64,000 nt of DNA from Burkholderiales bacterium 8X (lineage in GTDB: Bacteria > Pseudomonadota > Gammaproteobacteria > Burkholderiales > Burkholderiaceae_C). A program made the position numbers and the translations under genes. Positions within the stretch are counted from its first letter, which is position 1; each line of letters opens with the position of its first letter. Under the pieces are notes generated by a model. That model was not told the DNA's origin. It ran no database searches and was given only the letters and a program-made list of their open reading frames with translations. Below, piece after piece: positions 8,668 to 17,735 of the stretch. The stretch covers positions 1,720,643 to 1,784,642 of the forward strand of contig LR732703.1 in assembly GCA_902506565.1 (NCBI GenBank). Reading direction: 5' to 3'.

Positions 8668-9330
8668 ATGAGAACTCGAAGCTACCCCTCGGTGGGCCAA
8701 GGCGCAGGCGAGGCCCGCGAGCGCATCCTGGTCGCCGCAGAAACTCTTTTCGCGCGGCAGGGCGTCGACAAGACCTCGACTCGCGACATCACCACGGAAG
8801 CGGGCGTGAACGTCGCTTCGGTCAACTATTACTTCCGTTCCAAGGAAGCCCTGGCCGAAGAGATATTCATGCGCCTTGCAGAGCGGGTCACCGTGCTGAG
8901 GCTCGCCGACTTGTCGAGGGTGATGGACGCATCGCGTCAGAGCAAGACGCCTTTGCAGCTGGAAGACCTGGTCGACTGCTTCATCCGGCCCTACTTCGAG
9001 CCCGGGCTCCATGGCGCGTTGCTGGCGCGTTTCATCCTTCAGCACCGGCTGGATCCGAGCGAGATGACGCACCGGGTCTTCGAACAATATCTGAACCCGT
9101 TCGCGATGGCGTTCATCGATGCGCTGTGCATGACGGACAAGCGGATCGACCGGATCGACTGGATGTGGCGCTATACGCTGCTGACTGGCACCGTCATGCT
9201 CGCGATGACCGATGTGGGACCGAAAAACCGCATGTCCGTGCTGACGGATGGACAAGCGGACGCTTCACGCACGGAGCAGCTGAGGCGTTACCTGGCGGAG
9301 TATCTCTGCCGTGCGCTGAGGAGCAGCTAG
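8668..9330 (+). CDS. TetR-family transcriptional regulator
   Basis: A 220-residue TetR repressor. The N-terminal helix-turn-helix is clear (residues about 16-62: ARERILVAAETLFARQGVDK, then TSTRDITTEAGVNVASVNYY followed by FRSKEALAEEIF). The C-terminal ligand domain has no recognisable specificity. It is transcribed divergently from the CocE-to-aceE operon. Two matching palindromes in the 113-bp intergenic region are its probable operators, so it most likely represses the operon until a substrate or acyl-CoA ligand binds. The ATG at 8668 fits the usual start for the family. Confidence 0.93.
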   Translation: MRTRSYPSVGQGAGEARERILVAAETLFARQGVDKTSTRDITTEAGVNVASVNYYFRSKEALAEEIFMRLAERVTVLRLADLSRVMDASRQSKTPLQLEDLVDCFIRPYFEPGLHGALLARFILQHRLDPSEMTHRVFEQYLNPFAMAFIDALCMTDKRIDRIDWMWRYTLLTGTVMLAMTDVGPKNRMSVLTDGQADASRTEQLRRYLAEYLCRALRSS

Positions 9331-9374
9331 CAAGCAGGCTTCATCGGCAGCTTGCCTCGTGGTTCTTCGTGACC

Positions 9375-9401
9375 GGCGGCCGGCAAGGCTGACGGGCCGC
9401 C
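9375..9401. terminator. Possible hairpin between convergent genes
   Basis: GGCGGCC (9375-9381) and GGCCGCC (9395-9401) form a 7-bp perfect stem with a 13-base loop between the convergent tetR and the periplasmic-protein gene. No T-run follows on either strand, so it is a weak terminator candidate. Confidence 0.25.
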
Positions 9402-9443
9402 CTGGACGGCGAGTAGCCGAAGGTGCCGCGCCGACAGCCGCGA

Positions 9444-9830
9444 TCACTTCACGGCAAAGCGAACGGTCATCGTCTTGGGCCCGTCGGTCACGACCGCCAC
9501 GACCTTGGCGCCCCTGCCGAGCTTGACCCCCCTGGCCTCGAGCTTGTTGCCGCCGGCCGACTTCAGGTCGGCTTCGGATTTCTCGGCGCCGTTGAGCACC
9601 GTGAGCTTGCCGCTCATCTGTCTGGTGGCGTACTCGTTGTCGTGATCGACCACGTAGACGATCGCACCGTCGGGCGCGGCAACGAGTTCGAAGGACAGGT
9701 CGTTGGCACCTTGCACCACGCCGCCGTGCCGTGCCGGCGCGACGCCATGTGCGATCGCCGAGGTGCCGGCAACCGAGCAGGCGGCCAGGAGCATGGCAGC
9801 GAAGAGGTTCTTGCAAGCGGTGAATGTCAT
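9444..9830 (-). CDS. Small exported protein of the metal-efflux operon
   Basis: A 128-residue protein with a signal peptide (MTFTACKNLFAAMLLAACSV, cleaved near TSAIAHG). The mature N-terminus has two histidines (AHGVAPARHGG), and the rest is a beta-rich domain (FELVAAPDGAIVYVVDHDNE, KMTVRF-type C-terminus) like short periplasmic proteins encoded next to heavy-metal RND pumps. The ATG at 9830 has an AAGGA box 8-9 bases upstream. It is the last gene of the operon, 85 bp after the RND gene. A metal-binding or chaperone role in the periplasm is inferred from the histidines and position only. Confidence 0.8.
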   Translation of the reverse strand: MTFTACKNLFAAMLLAACSVAGTSAIAHGVAPARHGGVVQGANDLSFELVAAPDGAIVYVVDHDNEYATRQMSGKLTVLNGAEKSEADLKSAGGNKLEARGVKLGRGAKVVAVVTDGPKTMTVRFAVK

Positions 9831-9915
9831 GGTCCGAATCCTTGGGTCAGTGTGCGGCGCACTTCGAGGCGGCGCTGCAAAGCCGTGTCGCAACCTGGGG
9901 CTTGAATGAAAAGGC

Positions 9916-12900
9916 TCAGAAGGCCTCCTGCAGATGCGGCAACCGAGCTTCGCTGTCGGCGCCGGTTGCCACCAGGCGCTCGGTGGCGGTTCTGCCGAAG
10001 AGCCAGAACATCACCGGGGTGAGCAAGGTATCGAGCACCGTGGAACTGATCAACCCCCCGAAGATGACGACAGCCACCGGATGAAGGATCTCCTTGCCCG
10101 GTGCGTCCGCGGCCAGCAGCAGCGGCGTCAGCGCAAAGGCCGCCACCAGCGCCGTCATCAGCACCGGCGTGAGCCGCTCCAGCGAGCCGCGCACGATCAT
10201 CGCCCGGCCGAAGGTCTCGCCTTCGAACCGGCACAGGTTGATGTAGTGGCTGATCTTCAGGATGCCGTTGCGCGTCGAGATGCCCGCCAGCGTGATGAAG
10301 CCGACCATCGAAGCGACCGACAAGCTCACGCCGGCCAGCCACATCGCCACCACGCTGCCGATCAAGGCCAGCGGGATGTTGGCCATGACGATCGCCGCGA
10401 GCACGGTCGACCGGTACCGTGCGTAGAGCACCAGGAAGATCAACCCCAGCGACACCACCGACAAGCCGATGATGAGATTCATGGCCTGCTCCTGCGCCTG
10501 GAACTGGCCTTCGAGACTGACGAAGGTCCCGGCCGGCAAGCCGGTCCTGGCGATGACGGTCCGGATGTCGGCGATGACGCGGCCCATGTCCGAACCGTCG
10601 GTGTTCGCGTACACCACGATGCGCCGCCGGCCATTCTCGCGACCGATCTGATTGGGTCCGTCGGTTTCCTGCACGGTGGCGAAGCTCGACACGGGCAACC
10701 GGCCGGCCGGCGTGTCGACCAGGGTGGCCGACAGATCCTGCGGGCTGCGCTGGTTGTCCGGCAGCCGCAGCACCAGCTCGTAGCGGCGCAGGCCGTCGAC
10801 GATCTGCGCGCCGTGCGCGCCGTCGGTCAGGGCCTGCAGCACGCGCACCGCCTCTCCGGGCGACAAGCCCGTCTGGGCGAGCCTGCGCTGATCGATGCGC
10901 ACCGTGATCTGCGGGATCAGCACCTGCTTCTCGACCGTCAGGTCGACCAGCCCGGGAATGCCCGCGAGCCCCTGGCGCATCTTGCTTCCCAGGCCGCGCA
11001 ACACGTCGGTGTCCTCGCCGAAGATCTTGAGGGCGATCTGGGCGCGCACGCCGGACAACAGATGATCCAGGCGGTGGGAAATGGGCTGGCCGATGGCGAC
11101 CTGCGCAGGCAGGACGGACAGGCGCGCACGGATGTCGGCCGCGATGGCCTCGCGGCTCCGGCTCGAGCGCTTCAACTCGACATCGATGTCGGACGAATGC
11201 ACGCCTTCGGCGTGCTCGTCGAGTTCGGCACGGCCGGTGCGCCGGCCGACCTGCGTCACTTCGGGTACCTCGGCGATCAATCGCTCGGCCAAGGCCCCCA
11301 TCCGATTCGCCTCCGCCAGCGCGGTGCCGGGGTTGAACACCATCCCCAGGACCAGCGACCCTTCGTTGAAGGCCGGCAGGAACGCGCGCGGGAAGAACGG
11401 CACGCTGGCAGCAGCGGCGGCAACCGCCAGCACGGCCAGCGCGATGATTAGCCTCGCCCGTGCAAAGGACCACTTCAACACCTGCGCGTCCCAGCGCTTG
11501 AGCCGCGCCACCAACGGGCTGTCGCCGCGGCCCAGCCGCTTCATGCCAGGCAGCAGGTAGTGGCAAAGAACCGGCGTGACCGTCATCGACACCAGCATCG
11601 AGGCCAGGATCGAGACGATGTAGGCGATGCCCAACGGCGAAAACAGGCGCCCCTCGATGCCGGGCAGGGCGAACAGCGGGATGAAGACGAGCACGACGAT
11701 CGCCGTGGCGTACACGATGCCCGACCGCACTTCGACGCTGGCCTGCCGGACGACTTCCATCGTGGGCAGCGGGTGCTCGGCCGTGCGGTTCTGCTTGAGC
11801 CGCCGCACGATGTTCTCGACATCGACCACGGCGTCGTCCACCAGCTCGCCGATCGCGATCGCCAGCCCACCCAAGGTCATGACGTTGATCGACTGCCCCA
11901 GCAGCTCGAACATCAGCGCGGTGACGGCCAGCGAGAGCGGAATGGCCACCAGCGAGATCAAGGTGGTGCGTGCCGACAGCAGGAACGCGAAGAGCACGAT
12001 CGCCACCATGATCGCGCCGTCGCGCAGCGCCTCGCTCACGTTGCCGACCGATGCTTCGATGAAGTCGGCCTGCCGGAACAGCACCTTTGGCGATCCCAGC
12101 CCCGCCGGCAAGCCCTGCGCCAGCTCGGAGAGCGCGGTTTCGATCGCGCGCGTGAGCTTCACCGTGTCCGCATCGGGCTGCTTCTGCACGCTGACGATCA
12201 CTGCCGGCGCGCCGTTGTAGCCCGCATCGCCGCGCTTCAGCGCCGCGGCGAAGCGCACCTTGGCCACCTGGTCGAGCAGCACCGCGCGGCCGTCCTTCCA
12301 TGCGACGGCGACGCCTTGCAGGTCCTCGACCCGGTTGGTGCGCCCCAGGTGACGGATCAGGAACTCGCGGCTGTTGAGGTCGATGAAGCCGCCACCCGCA
12401 TTGCTCGCGAAGCCGCGCAGCGCCTGCTCCACCTGCGTGAGCGACACGCCGAACTGCGCCATGCGGGCGGTGTCCGGCTCCACCCGCAGCTGCCGCACGT
12501 CGCCGCCGATCGGGATGACCTGCGACACGCCGCCGAGCGACAGCAGGCGCGGCCGCAACACGAAGTCCGCATACTCGCGCGCCTGCATCGGGTCGAAGGA
12601 AGTCTTGCCGTCGCTTGCAACCAGCGGCAAGGCGATCAGCATCACCTCGCCCATGATGGAGGACACCGGCCCCATCACCGGCGTGATGCCGGCGGGCAAT
12701 TGCGGCCCGATGACCGTGAGACGCTCCGCCACCAACTGGCGATTCCGGTAGATGTCGGTGCCCCAGTCGAATTCGGCATAGACGATACCGAGGCCGACGC
12801 CCGAAGTCGACCGAACCCGGGTCACGCCCGGCATTCCGTTGAGCGCCGTCTCCAGCGGGAAGGTCACGAGTTGCTCGACTTCTTCGGGTGCCATGCCGCC

Positions 12901-13059
12901 AGCCTCGGTCAGGACCGTGATCACCGGCTTGTTGAGGTCGGGAAACACATCCACCGGCGCTTTCCAGGCGGTGATCGCGCCATGGACCAGCAACAGTGCG
13001 GCGATGGCCAGCACGAAGAGTCGGTTGTGCAGGCTGCTTCTGACGATCCAGTTGAACAT
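9916..13059 (-). CDS. Heavy-metal efflux RND transporter (CzcA/CusA family)
   Basis: A 1047-residue HME-RND inner-membrane pump: proton-driven export of metal ions through a tripartite complex with the MFP and outer-membrane factor encoded just upstream. The N-terminus ([20 protein letters not shown]) and the first large periplasmic loop are typical. The TM4 proton-relay motif reads [15 protein letters not shown] (about residues 402-416): a double-Asp variant, unlike DFGxxxDGA of CzcA and the single-Asp motif of CusA. The transported metal therefore cannot be assigned by the usual signature. GGAAGG precedes the ATG. All transmembrane blocks appear intact. Confidence 0.95.
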   Translation of the reverse strand: MFNWIVRSSLHNRLFVLAIAALLLVHGAITAWKAPVDVFPDLNKPVITVLTEAGGMAPEEVEQLVTFPLETALNGMPGVTRVRSTSGVGLGIVYAEFDWGTDIYRNRQLVAERLTVIGPQLPAGITPVMGPVSSIMGEVMLIALPLVASDGKTSFDPMQAREYADFVLRPRLLSLGGVSQVIPIGGDVRQLRVEPDTARMAQFGVSLTQVEQALRGFASNAGGGFIDLNSREFLIRHLGRTNRVEDLQGVAVAWKDGRAVLLDQVAKVRFAAALKRGDAGYNGAPAVIVSVQKQPDADTVKLTRAIETALSELAQGLPAGLGSPKVLFRQADFIEASVGNVSEALRDGAIMVAIVLFAFLLSARTTLISLVAIPLSLAVTALMFELLGQSINVMTLGGLAIAIGELVDDAVVDVENIVRRLKQNRTAEHPLPTMEVVRQASVEVRSGIVYATAIVVLVFIPLFALPGIEGRLFSPLGIAYIVSILASMLVSMTVTPVLCHYLLPGMKRLGRGDSPLVARLKRWDAQVLKWSFARARLIIALAVLAVAAAAASVPFFPRAFLPAFNEGSLVLGMVFNPGTALAEANRMGALAERLIAEVPEVTQVGRRTGRAELDEHAEGVHSSDIDVELKRSSRSREAIAADIRARLSVLPAQVAIGQPISHRLDHLLSGVRAQIALKIFGEDTDVLRGLGSKMRQGLAGIPGLVDLTVEKQVLIPQITVRIDQRRLAQTGLSPGEAVRVLQALTDGAHGAQIVDGLRRYELVLRLPDNQRSPQDLSATLVDTPAGRLPVSSFATVQETDGPNQIGRENGRRRIVVYANTDGSDMGRVIADIRTVIARTGLPAGTFVSLEGQFQAQEQAMNLIIGLSVVSLGLIFLVLYARYRSTVLAAIVMANIPLALIGSVVAMWLAGVSLSVASMVGFITLAGISTRNGILKISHYINLCRFEGETFGRAMIVRGSLERLTPVLMTALVAAFALTPLLLAADAPGKEILHPVAVVIFGGLISSTVLDTLLTPVMFWLFGRTATERLVATGADSEARLPHLQEAF

Positions 13060-13072
13060 CGCGGCCTTCCGT

Positions 13073-14206
13073 TCAGCGAATCTGCGCGATCAGGGACGCG
13101 CCCTGCACCACGACCCGGTTGTCGACGCCGAGCCCCTGCGTCACCACGATGGTGGCCGCGTCGAGCGCCCGAAATTGCACCGGCTGCGGGATGTAGCGCT
13201 CGGCACCGGACTTGATCCAGACGATCGGTTCGTTGGCACTGTTGCGCGCGATTGCTTCCGCCGGCAGCACGTAACCCGTGGTTCGCTCCCCAAGCGCCGC
13301 GACCAGCCTCACCGGTTGGCCGATGGCCAGCGGCAGTGCCCCGCCCTTCGAACCGGACTGCACCTTGAAGGTGAGCGGCAGCACGCCGTCGCGCAGGCTG
13401 CGTGCGGCGCCGACGAACTCGAGCTTGGCGTCGGCGGCCTCTTGCAGATGCGCAGCCGCCAGCTTGGCGGGCAGCGCCGGATCGGCTGTCGTGGCTTCGA
13501 CCAGGACCCGTGTCGGATCGACGACCTCGTACAGCACCTCACGCGCCTCCACGACCTGGCCGGCCACCGCGGCGGCCTTTGCGATCACGCCGGAAACCGG
13601 CGCGACCAGCGGCTCGCGTGCGCCCAGGCTGGCACCGACGCTGCGCTCGCGCGCCATCAGGCTCTGCAGCTCGGACCGGGCGGCCTCGACGTCCTTGCGT
13701 GGGACCGTGCCTTCCAGCGACTGGAGTCGCTGCACACGCTGCGCGGCCAATTCGCGATTGCTGCGCAAGTCAGCAAGCTGCGCCTGTTGGTTCGCCAATG
13801 CATAGGGGTCGGCACGGTAGGCCACATAGGCCAGGACGTCGCCGCGTCGCACGGCCTGCCCGGCAAGCGGCAGCCCCTTCGGACCCGGCTCGATGCGGCC
13901 GCCGGAGATGGCCTGCACCTGCCCGCCTGCATTCGGATCCATCACGACGCGGCCAGCGAGTTCGATCGTCGATGCGGCCTCGCTCGCGACGGCGATTCGC
14001 GTGCGCAGGCCCAGGCGACGCTGCGCCAGCATCGGCACCTGCACGCTGCCGTCCGGCAGACGCGCGAGGCCCGCGGCATTCACGGTCGCGGGAGCGTCCA
14101 GATGTTCGCCGTTGGGGCCATGGGCTCCCGGCGCGCCGAGGACCGGCACGGCGGCGTTCGCGACCAGGGCGATGAGGATGGCGAAAAGCGTCGTCGATGC
14201 TTTCAT
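13073..14206 (-). CDS. Periplasmic membrane-fusion (adaptor) protein of metal efflux pump
   Basis: A 377-residue HlyD/CusB-like adaptor bridging the RND pump and the outer-membrane channel. The signal peptide ends near VPVLG. The mature protein opens with [15 protein letters not shown] (residues 25-39), the same 15 residues that open the neighbouring 14203-14829 product. Then follow a beta-barrel/lipoyl half ([20 protein letters not shown]), a helical hairpin ([19 protein letters not shown]) and the second lipoyl half ([20 protein letters not shown]). The ATG overlaps the upstream TGA as ATGA and has an AGGAG box. The histidines at the mature N-terminus may bind metal. Confidence 0.93.
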   Translation of the reverse strand: MKASTTLFAILIALVANAAVPVLGAPGAHGPNGEHLDAPATVNAAGLARLPDGSVQVPMLAQRRLGLRTRIAVASEAASTIELAGRVVMDPNAGGQVQAISGGRIEPGPKGLPLAGQAVRRGDVLAYVAYRADPYALANQQAQLADLRSNRELAAQRVQRLQSLEGTVPRKDVEAARSELQSLMARERSVGASLGAREPLVAPVSGVIAKAAAVAGQVVEAREVLYEVVDPTRVLVEATTADPALPAKLAAAHLQEAADAKLEFVGAARSLRDGVLPLTFKVQSGSKGGALPLAIGQPVRLVAALGERTTGYVLPAEAIARNSANEPIVWIKSGAERYIPQPVQFRALDAATIVVTQGLGVDNRVVVQGASLIAQIR

Positions 14207-14829
14207 GGTGCAGCTCCTGTCACGGCCGATGCACGCGCACCGGCTTTCTTGCGGCGAAGCAACCAGGCGAGGCCTGCGATTGCGGCCAAGGCGATCGCCA
14301 GCCAAGCGGTAAGCGGCAGCCTGCGGCCGTGATCACCGCCGTCGTTCGGCGCATGCCCGTGGGCATCCGCTCCTGCAGCACCTGTCTTCAAGGTTCCGTC
14401 GAGCAGGTCGCTGTCGGCGCCGGCCAGGATCGTGATGACGATGGCATGCTCGCCCGGTGCGCTCAAGGCTTTCAAGAAGGCCGCCTCGGCGACCGTGTAG
14501 TTGCCCAGCTCCGAACGGAAAGTGGCTGGCGCCTTCAGCCCGCCGGACTCCACCTCGATCCGAGCATCGAGGACCGGCTCGCCGGTCTCGAAGCGGTTGA
14601 TGAACATCGACAACTCGTCGCCGCGCAGCGTCGCGACCAGCTCGAAGCTTTCGGACTTCGCTTCGAATCGCGGAGCCGTGGCGCCCGCAGCCGCTTTCTG
14701 CACCGGCGCGTCGAGATGCTCGCCATTCGGGCCGTGAGCGCCAGGGGCGGCCAACGCGGCAGCGCCGCTCAGCACGAGGATCGGAAGGAGCAGGCGCCAC
14801 AGGCGCCGGCCAAAGAGAAAGCGTGTCAT
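14203..14829 (-). CDS. Membrane-anchored periplasmic accessory protein with His-rich N-terminus
   Basis: A 208-residue protein. A signal peptide (MTRFLFGRRLWRLLLPILVL) is followed by the mature N-terminus [15 protein letters not shown], identical over 15 residues to that of the adaptor protein. A beta-rich periplasmic domain comes next (FELVATLRGDELSMFINRFE, LDARIEVESGGLKAPATF), then a histidine-rich linker (ADAHGHAPNDGGDHGRR) and a single C-terminal transmembrane helix (about residues 170-188) with a positive cytoplasmic tail (RRKKAG). It overlaps both neighbours by ATGA, so its stoichiometry is probably tied to the adaptor and the outer-membrane factor. The name of the family is not known to me. 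A metal-capture subunit of the pump is inferred. Confidence 0.85.
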   Translation of the reverse strand: MTRFLFGRRLWRLLLPILVLSGAAALAAPGAHGPNGEHLDAPVQKAAAGATAPRFEAKSESFELVATLRGDELSMFINRFETGEPVLDARIEVESGGLKAPATFRSELGNYTVAEAAFLKALSAPGEHAIVITILAGADSDLLDGTLKTGAAGADAHGHAPNDGGDHGRRLPLTAWLAIALAAIAGLAWLLRRKKAGARASAVTGAAP

Positions 14830-16085
14830 GGGAAACGTCCGGAAGCTTGTTGAAGTCGGGCCTGTGCCAGGCCCAGCGCAGCCTGCTGGCGGGCAAGAGC
14901 GGCGTCGGCCTGCGTGGCGGCGTTCGCGGCGCGCAGCAGGTCGGGCAGCGGCGTCTCGCCGGCCTTGAACGAGATCTCGACAAGCTCGGCACGCTCGCGC
15001 AGCAGGGTCGCACGCTCGCGGGTCGACGCCAGTTGCCGGGCAGCGTCGCGCGCCGCGGTTCGCGCGGTCTGCAGGTCGGCGTCGAGCCGGTCCCGCAGGC
15101 GCTGCGCGTTCGTATCGGCAACGTCGAGTTCGCCGATCGCTGCGGCCTGCAACGGCGCGTTGCGGCCGTCGGTACCGAACGGAATGCGAATCCCCACGCC
15201 GACGCCGCGCTGCAGGCGTTCGCCGAGGCCCGGCGCCTCCTGGCGGTACTTCACGGACAGCTCGGGTGCATCACGCCGAGAGACGTTGACGGCATCGAGC
15301 TTCCGCTGCGCGTGTTCTACCGCCTGCATGGCCAGACGAAGTTCGGGGTGCGTTCCGCCTTCGGGCGGGTCGGCGGAAGGCATCGCAGGCGATGGCATGG
15401 CAGGCAGCGCTTCGAGGCCGGTGAGCGAGCGCCACTGCAGGCGCAAGGCTGCTCGACGTTGTGCCGCTTCGATCTCGGCCGACTCGGCCTCGAGCAACTC
15501 GGCACGCGCGACCAGCGCGTCCGAGCGCGCGAGATCGCCGGCGCCCACGCGCCGCTGCACGTCGTCCGCGATGCGTTGCAGGTACTGCCGCTGGGTACCG
15601 TATGCCTGGCTCTCCGCCTGGGCGGCGGCCAGCTTCCAGGCGGCCTCGTGTACCTGGCCGGCGAGGCGCAGCCGCATCACGTCGAATTGAAGGTCGGCCA
15701 TTCGCAACGCGGCGTCGGCGGTGGCGCGGCGTGCATCACGCTGGCCGGGCAGCCACAGCGGCCATGCGATGCCGACCTCGGTCTCACGGCGACCCGCGTT
15801 CGAGTGCAGTCGATCGTCGAGGTGGCTCAACTCCAGGGCCGGCGGACCGGCAGACAGGCTGCTCGCGGCAACCTGGTCGGCGCGGGCACGCACAGCCTGG
15901 GCATCGGCTTCGCGGGCCTCCACGGCGCGCAGCCAGGCGGCTTCGACTGCCTGGGCGATCGAAACGGCCGCCTCTGGCGCCGAACGGGGGACGGGGCTTG
16001 CCGACTGCGCAAAGGCAGGCAAGGCGCCCCCGATGGACGTGATGCCTGCGAGCACGCAGCACACGAGCGATGGAACGGGTTTCAC
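14826..16085 (-). CDS. TolC-family outer-membrane efflux protein (CzcC/CusC-like)
   Basis: A 419-residue outer-membrane factor with the duplicated coiled-coil pattern of the family (AIAQAVEAAWLRAVEAREAD, ALRMADLQFDVMRLRLAGQV, then LVEISFKAGETPLPDLLRAA near the C-terminus). I chose the GTG at 16085: it follows GTCAGGAGTCTC, a good Shine-Dalgarno at 4-5 bases spacing, and starts a clean signal peptide (VKPVPSLVCCVLAGITSIGG, cut after AFA). The in-frame TTG at 16136 would add 17 residues before it. Its stop overlaps the next ATG. It forms the exit duct of the metal pump. Confidence 0.93.
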   Translation of the reverse strand: MKPVPSLVCCVLAGITSIGGALPAFAQSASPVPRSAPEAAVSIAQAVEAAWLRAVEAREADAQAVRARADQVAASSLSAGPPALELSHLDDRLHSNAGRRETEVGIAWPLWLPGQRDARRATADAALRMADLQFDVMRLRLAGQVHEAAWKLAAAQAESQAYGTQRQYLQRIADDVQRRVGAGDLARSDALVARAELLEAESAEIEAAQRRAALRLQWRSLTGLEALPAMPSPAMPSADPPEGGTHPELRLAMQAVEHAQRKLDAVNVSRRDAPELSVKYRQEAPGLGERLQRGVGVGIRIPFGTDGRNAPLQAAAIGELDVADTNAQRLRDRLDADLQTARTAARDAARQLASTRERATLLRERAELVEISFKAGETPLPDLLRAANAATQADAALARQQAALGLAQARLQQASGRFP

Positions 16086-16213
16086 GAGACTCCTGACGAA
16101 CCTGGAGGCAGCCCGCACGCCAGTGACCACGCGCAATGCGCGCGTGCAGGGGCTATGCAGGTATCAGCTTGAGAACGGCCCGTCCGCGCATGGCGGAGCG
16201 AGCAAGGGCGTTT

Positions 16214-16567
16214 TCAGGCGGTCCGTCGAGGAGGTCGCCGAAGCCCGTCCGGCGGCGGTGCCGGCAGCACGGTGGCGATGCGCGAATCTGGCCGAAACCG
16301 ACCCGCAGGTGCGAAGCTGAACGACGCGGTGGTCGACAGCGCGAGCGAGCCGAGGCAGCCATCCGCGACGACATGCTGCCGAGACTCGTCGGAGTCGTCT
16401 TCGGTCACGGTTCCGTCATCCCCATGATGATGGTTCGTCTCGTGCCAATGCAGCAGTGCGTGAGCGGCCTCGTTCGTGCTGCTGAAGGCTGTCGAATGCC
16501 CGGCCATGGCGATGACCTGCCAGAAGGCAGAGATCATCAAGAGAACCAGGACGAAGCTGCGACGCAT
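16214..16567 (-). CDS. Small His-rich exported protein (CzcI-like)
   Basis: A 117-residue protein with a signal peptide (MRRSFVLVLLMISAFWQVIA) and a metal-ligand-rich segment HALLHWHETNHHHGDDGTVT followed by EDDSDESRQH. The arginine start, length, histidine cluster and position as first gene of a czcCBA-like operon resemble CzcI, a small periplasmic protein that modulates induction of the Czc pump in Cupriavidus. The C-terminal third (LPAPPPDGLRRPPRRTA) is low complexity. It lies 128 bp upstream of the outer-membrane-factor start and is probably the operon's first gene. The assignment is by analogy, not by clear homology. Confidence 0.7.
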   Translation of the reverse strand: MRRSFVLVLLMISAFWQVIAMAGHSTAFSSTNEAAHALLHWHETNHHHGDDGTVTEDDSDESRQHVVADGCLGSLALSTTASFSFAPAGRFRPDSRIATVLPAPPPDGLRRPPRRTA

Positions 16568-16657
16568 CGCGGAAGTCTAGCCCAGCATCCGGCTGCTGAA
16601 CGTACGCGGCTCGGCTTTATCGGCCAAGATCCGGCCATCTCGACACCAAGGCGAATC

Positions 16658-17053
16658 ATGCAACCTCACGCACTTCTCACGTTCCTGGCAGCCGCGTCGC
16701 TTGCGATTGCAGCCCGTGCCGAAACAGGCTCTCCCTGTCGTGTCGAGCCTTTTTCAGGCGCCACATTGCCACAGGGGGCGGTCGGCCAGATGACCGTCGC
16801 CAACACCGGCGCATCGTGCGCGATCACGAACTACGGCGTTCCGGCCGAGCGGCAGAACCCTGCCCACTCCGGCTCTGTCACGTCCGCCGCCACGCATGGC
16901 ACCGCTATCTTCACACCGCCGCAAGCGACGTACACGCCAGCGCCTGGATTCGTCGGCGATGACGAATTTGCCTATGCCGCCATGGCAAAAGGCCTGAACG
17001 GCCAGCAGATCACCTTGCGTGTTCGGGTGAAGGTCAAGGTCGTGGCCCCCTGA
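16658..17053 (+). CDS. Exported Ig-like single-domain protein
   Basis: A 131-residue protein with signal peptide (MQPHALLTFLAAASLAIAAR, cut near ARAETG). It then has one beta-sandwich domain ending in ATYTPAPGFVGDDEFAYAA and ITLRVRVKVKVVAP, which resembles bacterial Ig-like (Big_9/cadherin-like) modules usually found repeated in adhesins. Two cysteines could form a disulfide in the mature part. A single free-standing copy is unusual. It is divergent from the metal-efflux operon with 90 bp between start codons, so it might share the regulatory region. The function is unknown. Confidence 0.72.
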   Translation: MQPHALLTFLAAASLAIAARAETGSPCRVEPFSGATLPQGAVGQMTVANTGASCAITNYGVPAERQNPAHSGSVTSAATHGTAIFTPPQATYTPAPGFVGDDEFAYAAMAKGLNGQQITLRVRVKVKVVAP

Positions 17054-17143
17054 CGCGCGACGCCTCATCCGCCCTGCCCCGCATCGCCCCGCGTGGCGCG
17101 TTCAACCTGCTTCTTGCCATCGTCACCTATCTTCCAATCCATC

Positions 17144-17698
17144 ATGAACAGCGATTCCAACTGGCTTGAACGCGCCCGCGCGCAGTGGCTTTGGCGAGGG
17201 CATCAACGGCCCCCGTTCGCCGATGTGCCCGCACCAGGGCAGGTTTCGGTCTGGGATTTCCCGAGGCCGCCCGAACTCGTACGCGAGACACGCGAGATCG
17301 TCGTGCTGTGGGGCGATCTCGAGGTTGCGCGCACCCGCGCCGCTTGGGCAGTCCGCGAAACGGCCCATCCGCCGACCTTCTATCTGCCGCTCGCCGACCT
17401 AAGGCCTGGACTGCTGCAGCCTGCTGGCAACGGCTCGTTCTGCGAGTGGAAGGGACCGGCGCGCTATTGGCATCTGGTCGACGGCGCGAGTCGCCTGGAC
17501 CAGGTCGCCTGGAGCTACCCCCATCCCTTGCCTGGTGCAGAGCCGCTCGCCGAGTGTGTCGCGTTCTATGCCCATGATCTTGATTGCCGTGTCGGCGGAT
17601 CGAAGGCCCAGCCACAGGCGGGCCCCTTCTACGGGGGCTGGATCACCCCCGACCTGGCCGGGCCCTTCAAAGGCGGACCCGGTAGCGGAGGTTGGTAG
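17144..17698 (+). CDS. DUF427 domain protein
   Basis: A 184-residue cytoplasmic protein of the DUF427 family. The conserved core runs REIVVLWGDLEVARTRAAWA, then TFYLPLADLRPGLL and FCEWKGPARYWHLVDG with a conserved tryptophan and tyrosine, and ends VAFYAHDLDCRVGG. The tail is glycine-rich (GPFKGGPGSGGW). The family has a small beta-barrel fold and no established biochemical function. The ATG at 17144 is the first in-frame start in a plausible position. It faces the methyltransferase-like gene at 17736-18464, with which it converges. Confidence 0.85.
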   Translation: MNSDSNWLERARAQWLWRGHQRPPFADVPAPGQVSVWDFPRPPELVRETREIVVLWGDLEVARTRAAWAVRETAHPPTFYLPLADLRPGLLQPAGNGSFCEWKGPARYWHLVDGASRLDQVAWSYPHPLPGAEPLAECVAFYAHDLDCRVGGSKAQPQAGPFYGGWITPDLAGPFKGGPGSGGW

Positions 17699-17735
17699 CC
17701 ACTTGAAGCCTGTTCATTCCCCAAGGCCCTGCCAT

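Noticed and set aside
9827..12301. 824-codon minus-strand frame inside the RND gene
   Set aside because: It is out of frame with the RND gene, glycine/arginine/alanine-rich and without domain motifs.
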